NCBI GenBank assembly: GCA_951640195.1
Contig: OX621167.1
Coordinates: forward strand, 1,674,001 to 1,738,000
Length of the DNA stretch: 64,000 nt
Source: Porpolomopsis calyptriformis
Taxonomy: Eukaryota > Basidiomycota > Agaricomycetes > Agaricales > Hygrophoraceae
Direction: 5' to 3'
A model generated the notes under the pieces. It was not told the DNA's origin. It saw only the letters and a list, made by a program, of their open reading frames with translations, and did not search any database. The translations under genes were made by a program, and so were the position numbers. This document shows, one piece after another, positions 32,701 through 42,400 of this stretch (the stretch's first letter is position 1; each line of letters opens with the position of its first letter).

Positions 32701-34569
32701 TTCTCATTTTGTTCCTTTTATTCCAAGATGGTGATCGAATTTGCTACTTAGGAATTCTCCCCCTTGATCATATCAGAGGAATTTGGTAAGTACACCATCA
32801 TATTGGGTATAAATGGCAGCTTCGTCCCTTTTGTAGGCCTCAAATGTTTCACTTTTCTTCCCAAGGAAGTAAACCTTTGCTTCCTGGGAGTAGTCATCTT
32901 TGCAGAAGGCTGCATAGTGTTTTCCTGCAAGGCTCTGCACTGATGCAGGGCCCCAGAGGTCCCAGTGGATGCATTCACCATATTGTGTTGCTCAGGTGAG
33001 TGACTCTTTTAGGAATGGTTTTCGTGAGGCTTTTGCCTTCACACATGGCTCACAAAACTCTTCCTTTGAGAGTGGGTCAATCTCGATTCCCAGTATTGTT
33101 CCATTGGTTACCATGCATTTGACTGCAGGTACTGTAACATAGCCAAGCTTCTGGTGAGCCTCCATGAGGGTTATTTTTGTAACCATGGCATTTGCCTGAT
33201 CACACTGGGTTTCTATCCCAGTTGTGATCCTATACAAACCCTGGGAATGTGGTATTCTGGCTATCACATGGCCAAGTAGGTGGGTAATGATGGCATAGTC
33301 TTTTTCAAAGACTACAGATTTGGCAACCTGTGCTAGGCAGCTAACTGAGATGAGGGTAAATGCTAGGTTAGGAGTATACACAGTCTCTTAGTATGACTGA
33401 TGAAGATGAATCTCTATTAGGCAGGTCGATTGTAACATCACCCATACCAATCGCTTTGAAGGTCCTCCCATCTGCAGTTTTGATTTCCTGGTTGATTAGT
33501 GAATACTTTTTGAACCTTTCTTTATTTGAATAAAAGTGACAACTCATGCCACTGTCAAGGATAACTTCAGATCCCAGGTGGGCCTTGGAGATGAAGGCTT
33601 TAAAGTCTGATGTGCACACAAAGGCAAAGAGGGTGTGAGTCTCAGGTGCCTTAGCCACATTGGCTACCTCAGCCTTTTTCTTTGCTTTGAGTTGATGCAG
33701 GCCTTGCCCTTCCATCCCACCTCCAGGTGTATAGCAAGTTGCCTTGAAATGGCTAGTCCTTTGACAGTTGTAGTATTTCTTAGTTGTCTGCTTCTCATTT
33801 CATTTAGAGCCTGAGGCCCCATCCCAACTCTATGAAGCAAACATTGCAGCCTCAGCTATTTTCCTTTGGCTGCTGGCAATCAAGCGATACTCCACTTCCT
33901 GGATAAATACAGATGCTAGGTCATCTGGTTGATTGACAATCCAGTGACCTTCATAGTGGTCTCAACAGTTTGGATTGTTGGGCAGTATATCTCAGGAATG
34001 GATGATATCATAATGCTAATGTGTGTTAGCTCCAAGACAGGTGAGCTCATCACTCTTAAGTATTCAACCTGTTCGGTCATCATTGCAAGGTAGGTCTTAA
34101 GCTCTGCAAGATGGGTTTTTGGGTCAGGGGATAATGCACATTTCATACTTTGGAGTGCATTGAGGATGTCAATTTGATGTAAGATGCTTGTTATAGTTGC
34201 ATCAGCTTTGACTGCATCCCACATCTCTTTTGCAGTGGTGAGCTGCATGATTTTCTGTGATAAGTGTGGGGATGTGGATGACAAGATAAGATGCTGAGCA
34301 AGATACCCTCACTGTTCAAAATCCATGATTCTCTTTTCTTTCACTTCTATTTAGTCTTCTGTTGTGGGTTTCCTATCAGTATAGGGAACTCCTCCAGTTT
34401 CTAGGTAAGGGGTAGGCTTCTTAGCATAACCCTCTAAATGGGCTATGAGACCCTTTAAGCCCATTGCTTGTTTGGCTTGCAGTTCATAATCAGCCCAGTT
34501 AGTTCTATCATCTTGAAGTTTCAGGATGACAAGCGATTGAGAGTTGGAAGTGAGTAAAGAGTCTGACAT
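29721..34569 (-). pseudogene. Copia gag-pol polyprotein, decayed
   Basis: The ATG at 34567-34569 is 22 bp from the LTR. Reading leftwards: gag (34569-33910), a zinc knuckle whose first Cys has become Tyr (about 33775), protease with LDSGMSCHF (about 33560-33535), the pre-integrase domain (about 33170), integrase (about 33000-32560) ending near SVERDIVF (about 32325), then after the inserted LTR the RT, with DIKSAYLN and the expected GLKQAG-type segments (about 30950-30800), and RNase H (about 30150-29950). Many stops and a few frameshifts are present, including a change of register just before the inserted LTR. It is not functional. Confidence 0.88.
31688..32295 (-). repeat. LTR4: solo LTR of the A/B family inside copia
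   Basis: 608 bp, TGATACGTC to GGTCGTATCA, aligning with LTR1-3. The flanks are GCAA (31684-31687) and GCTA (32296-32299), a 4-bp duplication with one change. Removing the LTR and one copy of the duplication restores continuity of the copia frame from the SVERDIVF segment into the following IGDEN segment, so the boundaries are secure. Confidence 0.9.
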
Positions 34570-34590
34570 AACTACTAGGGCTTGATAACC

Positions 34591-34668
34591 TGTTGAGATA
34601 ATCTTCAGGTAAAAGTCGTGTTGAGACAAAATACTGAGATTACATAATACAGACAAGATGTAGATGTA
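34591..34668 (-). repeat. 5' LTR of the copia element, split by Tc1
   Basis: The first 78 bp are here; the last 27 bp are 39111-39137. The break is at a TA dinucleotide duplicated on both sides of the Tc1 element. On the minus strand the LTR is followed by GGTTATCAAGCCC, which resembles the initiator-methionine-tRNA primer sites common in copia elements. Confidence 0.88.
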
Positions 34669-34881
34669 CAGTGTCTCAAAAAACTGTCTAGATGTTTTAC
34701 ACTTTTGTAAAGATTCATAAATAACTTGGGTAATTCCTATCCAAAAAATATATATAAAATAATAAGAGGAAGGTATGCTTCTTGCCTATCTAGGTATACA
34801 ATATCACCATCATCACATTTCCTATTATGGTAATATTAATTCAACAATAAAGGAGTATTATCTGGACAGTTTATTTGCATA
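34669..34881 (+). repeat. Left terminal inverted repeat of the Tc1 element
   Basis: About 213 bp, matching the reverse complement of about 38896-39108 with roughly 90 percent identity by eye. The motif AAACTGTC(T/C)AGAT occurs at the outer end and again, inverted, at the inner end, so each repeat has two likely transposase-binding sites. Confidence 0.82.
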
Positions 34882-35134
34882 TACAGTCAAACCCATGGTT
34901 AAGCATAGCCATCGGTGGCCTCCTCATGCCATGCTTAACCTCAGGTTATGCATAACCTTGGGTCTCCTGAATAAAATGAAAATTAAAAATTAAAAATTAT
35001 ATATAAAATCGAACAAAAATTATAACATGACTGCGAAGTGAACTAGATATTTCAAAGCCTTAGGTATCTCTTTTGAAGAATGAATGCAAGTCAGATTGTT
35101 GCTTTGCAGCATCAATTTCACAATGAAAAAGCTT

Positions 35135-36789
35135 TCAGAGTGTCTGAAAATGGATGTGAGCTTGCTTGAATTCCTTCCCTTCACGCTTCTCAGCCAAATG
35201 ACTCAGCTCCGAGAGGGCATGGCAAGCATTAGACAACGACATCACCAGTTTCTTGATAATCTCCTCCACATCTTCAATGACCCCACCACCATCTTCAATC
35301 CTGTCCAAACGAACCTGCTCAATGATGTCCTCATCAGTCCAATCCTTTTCCATGATCTTCTCTTCCTTGTTATCGACAAGGTCCTCCACGCTCGGTATGT
35401 TGCACTTGGCAACTGCATGGATGGCAAGCTCTGCTAACACAGCTTGCATATCAGCAACAGCACTCTGAACACCAGCGGGTGGGTCCACTCAAGTTGGTCC
35501 TACTTGGCCTGAGTCTGTACCCCCAAGGATTCCAGAATACCTCCAACAGTTTGCTACCATTTGCACTGAGACATGGGACCAGGTGGCAAGAGCAAGCTTC
35601 ATGCCCTGGAGTTGATCAATATAGTAGAGATCATCTGTGCCATCCTTGTCACAATCAAGAGCACGCATAATGTACAGCCTTTGGTAATGAGCTTTAAAGC
35701 AGTGAATAATGCCAGCATCCATAGGCTGGATATGTGGTGTCATGTTTGGTTCAAGGAATTCAATGCAAATATGAGTGATTTTCATCTTGTTGTAGATGTG
35801 TAATGGTGTATTATCAATGGTCAAAAGAATCTTGCGCCGCTGTTGCTGCATATCATGATCAAATTCTTCCAGCCAGCTGCATCATTGAAGAATCAGTGAA
35901 TGTGAATCAACTAGCTAACCATTGCTACAAACCTCTGGAAAATCATGCCCATCATCCACGCCTTCTTGTTCCAATAGTAATCAAAACCCAGCTCTGCTCC
36001 TTCTTTTTTCTTGAAGTATTGCAGATGCCTAGCATGTCCAATGAACAGTGGCTTCCTATGGTCAGTCCCATCTGCATTTGCTGTGAATGCAACTGTAATC
36101 CGTGTTTTATCCCCTTTTACCCTAGACATTTGCTCCACTGCCAAACCACAGTCTGGAGGCATATGATAAAAAAGGCCAGATTCATCCATATTGTAAATGT
36201 TTGCCTTCACATATGGTGCAGTTATAGTCTGAAGATAAGCTTGTGCCACTTTGACACTTTCTTGTGAGACAGATGTGGCTTCACTATGAAACTTGTATGA
36301 CTTCAACAGGTGACATGCTTTGAATGAATCAAGCCAGCCATTTGTCAAGTGGAGGAACTTTTCAGTTTCAATTCCATGCAGGTCAGCAAATTGTCGGGCC
36401 TTCGCCTTGATCAAGTCACCTGTTACCTTCACACCTCGCGCCTGGGCCTGTGTTACCTAATGTGACAGTGACGTCTCCACCTCTGGAAACATCACAATCC
36501 GTGGTCATTTGTATGTCAGTTGTGTACTGTCTCATACTCACTGACGGATTTCATGAGCACCCTTGACAAGCTGTGAGATGGATGACTAGGTGAGTGATGG
36601 AAACTCTTTTTCAAAGTGTCGGACAATGGCTCCTTGTGTGAGTCCATCTCCTTCCTTCAATTCAAGGAAGTCCAGGATCCTGATCTTGTCATGAAGTGTC
36701 AGATTGATTCTTGCTTTACAAACAGTGGAGACAGCTGAGGTGATGGGACAGTGATATGACCCCTTGGTCCTTTGAGCTCTGGAGGACAT
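35135..36789 (-). pseudogene. Pogo/Tigger-type transposase (CENP-B and DDE_1 domains)
   Basis: ATG at 36787-36789. An N-terminal helix-turn-helix (around QGAIVRHFEKEF) and a CENP-B-type second DNA-binding domain (around 36430-36300) precede the DDE_1 catalytic domain, whose acidic residues are in NMDESGLFY, TIDNTPLH and QPMDAGII. A GT-AG intron at about 35879-35933 joins the exons in frame. The C-terminal part (35488-35135) is acidic. Stops between 36590 and 36440 (TGA/TAG, transition type) break the N-terminal part, so the copy is probably dead, although the catalytic half is open. It would cut and paste the element at TA sites. Confidence 0.85.
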
Positions 36790-37703
36790 GTTCCATATAT
36801 CTACGTGATCCCCCAGACGTCTACTACACTGCTACGATGTCCCCGACTACGCGATTCAGCTTCCTGTCCAGCAATTTATCTCCAAATTCTTCGGATTTCT
36901 GTGAATTTCTTCGAATTCTCCAATCCTTCAATTCACGATCGCAGCTCATATCAAAGGATGCATCTGATAGCCAGACATCCATTGTGTAGATCCTCATCGT
37001 TTCCATCATCCCTTTCACTGGTGGCTTCGTTCAGAAGTCTCATCCCTTTACTATATAGCATATAAAGGGATCTTTGTTTTCACAGATATATTTACTTGTA
37101 GATATGTTTGTATCATAGAGAAGGAAGATAGATTCCATTGTCCCACGTCTAGTCCTTCATGTTTGAGCCTCTTCGACTGCCTCTAGCACTCTAGAGAGTG
37201 CTCCAATTTTCTGATTTCTTCTATTTCTTGGATTTTTATGATTTCTTTGATAGCTCCTTTCTATTGTGCCTCCTATCTTCTCTCAGGGCAGATTCCAGAG
37301 CTCAGACGGCTCCACATCGCATCAATGGGTGGGATGCTTTGGTTGTGATGCTTTCACACCCATTTTTACATCTTTTTGGAGCTTTGGAATAGTCTCCTGG
37401 AGTTGCAATTAAGGAGTTGGTAATTGCGAGTGGGCCCACTCAATTTTGCTGGCATCCTTGAGAGTCCCATCAGCATTTTGTGCAGGCCCAAGCATAGTGG
37501 ATGGGTGGTGACACAATCTGTATAGTACCTCTCATTAAGCATACTCCTCCATTTTCTCTTCCGATAGCTATGCATTATGCTTATTCAGGAGTTATACTTA
37601 ATGTCCTAGTAAATTACTGACTACTGATTGGGTAGACTATGAAGTCCATGCTTAATGCCAGGTTATGCTTATATGAGGGTATGCATAAGTATGGGTTTGA
37701 CTA
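36790..37703. other. Non-coding right arm of the pogo element
   Basis: About 900 bp upstream of the transposase start with no convincing gene. It contains a TATA-like CATATAAAGG near 37058, a short ATG frame at 36837-36989 and pyrimidine-rich stretches. It may hold an old LTR or the transposase 5' region; I could not find duplicated ends. Confidence 0.4.
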
Positions 37704-37862
37704 TATCTTATTTCTATTTAAGTATACTCTAATTATGTGATTTCCACTGTGGCTGTGCTGAATTTTTGTTGTGGCTGTGCACAATTAAACAAAGTCATGT
37801 GATCAAGGTGGATTTTCATATATATACCAAGCAATTCTCTCTTAATTCCCCATTACCCAAAG

Positions 37863-38867
37863 ATGAAATCACTTTCTACTCATACTCAACATACTATCCT
37901 CTCTATGCTTGAAAATGGCCATTCCTGTCGCAATATTGCCACCAGGCTTCATATTGGTCATTCTACTGTCTCAGAACTTCACTCTCGTATCCTCACCCCC
38001 CTCCCAACCAATACTGGTGGTAGACCTACAAAGCTTACTACCTATGATCGTCATTACCTCACTTGACTTATAACCACTAGCCAAGCTGATACTGCCACCC
38101 AACTCAAAAAGGTTGTTGGCACTGATGTCAGTACCCAAACCATCAGAAATACTCTCAAGAAAGAGGATATGCAAGCTATTGTCAAGACCAAGAAGCCTCT
38201 TCTTTGTCCTTACCATATACACCAGCAATACGATTTTACCCTCAAGTACCAACACTAGACTGAAGAAGACTGGTTTTATATTGTTTGGTCTGATAAAACC
38301 AAGATTAATCATTTGGGGTCTGATGGAAGGCTTTGGGTGTGGAAAAAAAGAGGAGCTCCTCAAACAGCACAGCATGTGAAAGGAACTGTGAAGTTTAGAG
38401 GAGGAAGTTTAATGGTTTGGGGATGTATGACACCTCATGGAGTGGGCTATATGTGTAGGATAGATGGGAGGATGGATGCACCACTATACCAGGAGATTCT
38501 GGAGGATCATCTCTTCAAAATGGTGGACTACTATGATATGGACTGCAACACTTTCATCTTCCAGCAAGATAACAACTCCAAGCATACCTCTAAACTGGTC
38601 TCAAAGTGGTTCAATAAGAATCAGGTTGAACTCCTAGACTGGCCTGCTCAGTCTCCTGATCTTAATCTCATTGAACATCTTTAGTCCCACCTCAAAAGAA
38701 GACTCAATTCATATCCAGTTCCCCCCAAGAGTATTTTTGAGTTATAGGAGAGGGTAGAGGTGGAGTGGGAGAAGATTCCTAAGGAAACATGTTTGGATTT
38801 GATCAAGAGTATGCCTAGAAGAGTTGCAGCAGTATTAAAAGCTAAAGGAGGATATACAAAGTACTAG
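37863..38867 (+). pseudogene. Tc1/mariner transposase, DD34E
   Basis: A 335-codon frame from the ATG at 37863 to the TAG at 38865. The N-terminus is a paired-type double helix-turn-helix with a GGRPTKLT linker. The catalytic domain has WSDKTK for the first Asp, FQQDNNSKH for the second, and SPDLNLIEHL for the Glu, with exactly 34 residues between the last two. In-frame stops (TGA near 38064, TAG near 38257, 38682 and 38745) sit where relatives have Arg, Trp or similar residues, consistent with transitions. The first motif has Lys where family members usually have Glu. The element is dead by this reading. Confidence 0.9.
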
Positions 38868-38895
38868 AATTGTAACTTTATCTTTGTAAAAAGTA

Positions 38896-39108
38896 TGTGC
38901 AAAAAAACTGTCTAGATGATACTCCTTCATTGTTGAATTAATATTACCATAATAGGAAATGTGATGACTGTGATATTGTATACCTAGATAGGCAAGAAGC
39001 ATACCTTCCTCTTCTTATTTTTTTCATATTTTTTGGATAGGAATTACCTAAGTTATTTATAAATCTTTACAAAAGTGCAAAACATCTGGACAGTTTTTTG
39101 AGACACTG
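38896..39108 (-). repeat. Right terminal inverted repeat of the Tc1 element
   Basis: Mirror of 34669-34881, beginning a few bases after the transposase stop codon and running to the TA duplication at 39109. Confidence 0.82.
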
Positions 39109-39137
39109 TACTGATGAGTGATTGCCTATCCTCAACA

Positions 39138-39467
39138 GTGGGAAGTTGTAGCATGAGTGTAAGCACACATATGTATTATACATATGTGTGCACAAAACAT
39201 ATGTTTGCTTAATGCAAAAGCATGTTTCTAATTAAAGATACTACTAAGTCACTCCCAACCAATCTAATCTGATGGACTATCAATTTTCTAACCTGATCTA
39301 TTTGGATCATACAGAATTTTCAATGGGGTTGACCATCATCAGAGAGGGGCACTAGATCTAGTGGGATGGTGGAATTAGATATATGTATTTCAAGTGTCCA
39401 GGGGTTCTATGTATGGAGACAACATTAAATAGCACAGAACGAGGCTGATACAGAACTGTATGAGGAA
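39138..39467. other. Intergenic boundary segment with a 29-bp palindrome
   Basis: After the copia target duplication there are about 330 bp before the UFD4 stop codon and no gene. Bases 39163-39191 form a near-perfect palindrome with arms GCACACATATGTAT and ATACATATGTGTGC. The rest is AT-rich and probably includes the UFD4 3' untranslated region. It marks the edge of the repeat block. Confidence 0.6.
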
Positions 39468-42400
39468 TCAAGACAAGTGAAAGCTACCGACGCCTTCCCG
39501 AATAGCAATGCTCAGCTTTTCTTGCATCACTGCCTTGGAGCTGTAGTCGGGCAATTTTAAATAATTTACACACGTCATAACGCTCGGAAGATAGTCGTCA
39601 GCCCTGAGAGGAGATTCATGAGGTTTGCGCACCACCGTAAGAGGCGGGTTGAGACCGCGGAAGCCTACATGAAGAGTCAATCTCAAGGAATTTGGAGGGG
39701 GATATAGCATTTTACCTCCAATTGGAAGTTTTGGGCTGCCTGTGATGAATTGAAGAAAGTCACGGCGGGAACGTGAATCGTATGTTGACATTATTTCAAT
39801 GAGATCGCGAATCGCTCGACTTTCGACATGAAAACCGTGGTCGGCTTTGATGGCCTCACTCAAAGCTAAGTCAAAAGGTTCAGACCCATGCACATTCATA
39901 ACTTGCGACGCGTTCTTACTTTCAATACACCAGTCCTCTTCTGAGTTACCAAAGAGCATCATCAGCTCATCGGCTGAAAATGCTTGCAAGTCTTGGATTG
40001 GGAAGACCTTGGAAAATCCTTCCCGAAAAGCTTTGGCTTGCAGTAGTGCACCTTTGCCAATGATCGCATCAAGAACCTCCTGAACATAATCCTCGATATT
40101 GGTAGAAGTCACTTGGACATCCCGTCCGCCGGGCTTGTAAATGCCTGGTCAAAAGTCTCCTACAAACCACAATCAAAGACTTACTCGCAGCTCTATATCA
40201 TATCCAGGCACTGTAAAATCGAGGGCAAGATCCTTCACGAGATCTTGATCCCTCGGGTCATTTTCCGATGCAAATTCTTGTAATTTAGCAAGGGAGTTGG
40301 CCAGACCGATATCGACAAACTGATCAGTTTGATCAGTTCAAATCAGTTTGATCAGTTTGAGAATGAATTGAAAGATGGGCTTGAGTTACCTTTAAAGTTG
40401 CCATTGTCAACGGGACCTCTTCTCCAAGAATGGATTTCACGAAGATTTTGTTGAATGATAAATCAATAATACGCGAGTCTAGCATTGCTTTGGCCACAAA
40501 CTGGCCGATCACCCGGAAGATCTGGGTCCGTTTCCTTCATGGAAAGGTAATCGGCGAATGAAGCACAAGGGAAAACAAAAAAGAAACGTCAAAACTCACT
40601 GTCCACCGTCATTAGCAATGTCATCTTGGCTGATGGGTGCTGGATAGAGTCCGCTGGGATGATGGACATAGAGACCAGGGTATGTAAGGTCGGCGTCACG
40701 CCATATCTTTAGATCTCGCCGTGCAAACTCCTTCGAGACCAAAGAGTAAAATTCCAGTGTGGGTCCTAGTCCTGTCCCAGCTTCCTCGAAATATTCAACT
40801 TCCAAAATAGAAGATGACGATCCGTACAGTTCGAAAACTTTGACAGCGGACTCGAGGACGTGCTTGCGAGATATTCGAACCTTTTGCCGTTGCAAGCGAC
40901 CTAGAAAACCAATTCCATCATCCCGTCGCGAATTCTCCTGCCCACGAGTTTGCTGACTTTGCCATTTCAGTATAAGGCGTGCATAACCAAATGAAGTTGA
41001 CTGAAGGAAATTGTAACGAGTCGCAAATGGAAAAAGGAATGGAAAATGTTGCGGTAAGTCCAGCGCCCAATCCGGTAAGCAGGAACTAATAACCTTAATG
41101 TCAATCGTGAGGTGGGTAGTAAAGGGGGATAACTCACCTTGCAACAATCATGGGTTCTTCCAGCTGACGAGTCAACTTCGCCGTCAATTTGTTGTTGACA
41201 AACGCCGACGCTGGTATATTCCGTTTGTCTGGCACAAAGACGGAACGCTCAGCTTGTAGTGAGTTGATCTTCTGTAGTACACGAAGGAGGCGTAATATCT
41301 TGGCATGAGGCGCGTCATCTGGCAAAGAGGAAACTGCGGGACTCGCAGGACGGCCCCGCGATCCGCCCTCGCCACCATCTGGGCGTGCTTTAGTTCACAA
41401 GCAGGTTCGACCAAAAGAGGAAAATGAAGTTTGCTGATGCTCACCTTCGGATGTGGGTAAAGGCCCAGCTATCTTTTTGAACGTAATGTTGTACACCCCT
41501 TGCCAGATCAGATTATGTGGCACACCACCCGATTTCTTCCGCATCTCATGTTGATGAATGGCTCCATAGATAGTCAGATCTAAGGGTAGGATTTGGCTAT
41601 CCATTAAAAATTCAAGGTGCCAATCAGTAGGCTTGGCCTTGAGAGTGGCTGCATAGGAAGCCTTGGTTGAGTTCTGATGTGTAGAAATTGGCAGGACATT
41701 GGGTGTCGCTACGCGTGTTCCCTCTGGTGTCTGTGCCTCAACCTTGGAGCCATCTTGGGGTACAGTCAATGAAAGAAAAGGGATTACTGAAATAGAGATA
41801 CCTTCAGCAATTGAAAGTGTCACAGTCTTTTCTGAGACAGAGTTGTCGGGATCTGCGTCGTCATCGAAAACCTGGGACTTTCTAGAAGTATTGTACATGA
41901 TACCCAACAGAGTTAAATTTACCTCGGCGTCAACCTCATCATCGGTAAAATCTGCTTGGAGTTCAGAATCCACCACAGTGTCGCTTGGTGTGGCATCTAT
42001 TGCAGAAATCACATTGGAAGCGTGAAAAACGGGATGTAAGGGCAGTTCGGTAAGAGATGCATCGGTGGCCGCTATCACGGTGGGATTTATGTTAGGAATG
42101 TCAGTAGATACGCTACTATGCTTTGCGCTCAAGCGGAGGCTGCGTCGACGTCCAACGGTGCTAGAAGAGGCCGCTGTTGCAGAGGTACTCTCAACTGAAG
42201 GTGGGATTGGTTTACGGTCAAGTCGTGCTTGCCGCGGTTCTTCATCATCGTTGCGGGAAGAAGACCCATGGACAACGTCAGGGGCTACTAACATCCCGGA
42301 TAGCCGACCAGTAGATAGAAGTCCTGCTACTCGAGGGCGCAAATAATCGTGGAGAGCCTGGAAGGTAGCTATAGCATGAATCGAAACAACAATGTTATGA

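Larger units (their letters stand above)
34884..37703 (-). mobile_element. Pogo/CENP-B-type DNA transposon nested in Tc1
   Basis: The left end is CAGTCAAACCCATG and the right end, reverse complemented, is TAGTCAAACCCATA, both at a duplicated TA (34882-34883 and 37704-37705). It is 2.8 kb and carries one transposase gene on the minus strand. CAGTCAAACC-type ends are seen in several Tigger/pogo elements. Confidence 0.85.
34669..39108 (+). mobile_element. Tc1/mariner element carrying a nested pogo element
   Basis: Terminal inverted repeats start CAGTGTCTCAAAAAACTGTC and are flanked by duplicated TA (34667-34668 and 39109-39110), the Tc1/mariner hallmark. It sits in the copia 5' LTR. Without the pogo insertion it is about 1.6 kb and encodes one transposase. 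Confidence 0.92.
29616..39137 (-). mobile_element. Ty1/copia retrotransposon with nested insertions
   Basis: The left LTR (29616-29720) and right LTR (34591-34668 plus 39111-39137) share TGTTGAG...CTCAACA ends. The whole unit is flanked by a perfect 5-bp duplication, GTGGG (29611-29615 and 39138-39142). Without insertions it would be about 4.5 kb. It contains a solo A/B-family LTR (31688-32295) and, in its 5' LTR, a Tc1/mariner element (34669-39108). The coding order gag, protease, integrase, RT, RNase H on the minus strand defines it as copia. Confidence 0.93.

Noticed and set aside
36772..37065. Plus-strand frames of about 97 codons in the pogo right arm
   Set aside because: No recognisable domain and Ser/Arg-rich chance composition. 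A short similarity to the Gypsy-1 gag start (TCCCCGACTACGCG) is too brief to interpret.
1..39137. Classical repeat-induced point mutation of the Neurospora type
   Set aside because: Changes favour CpG contexts rather than CpA, and Agaricomycetes are not known for CpA-type RIP. CpG methylation decay explains the data better, with a minority of non-CpG changes left open.
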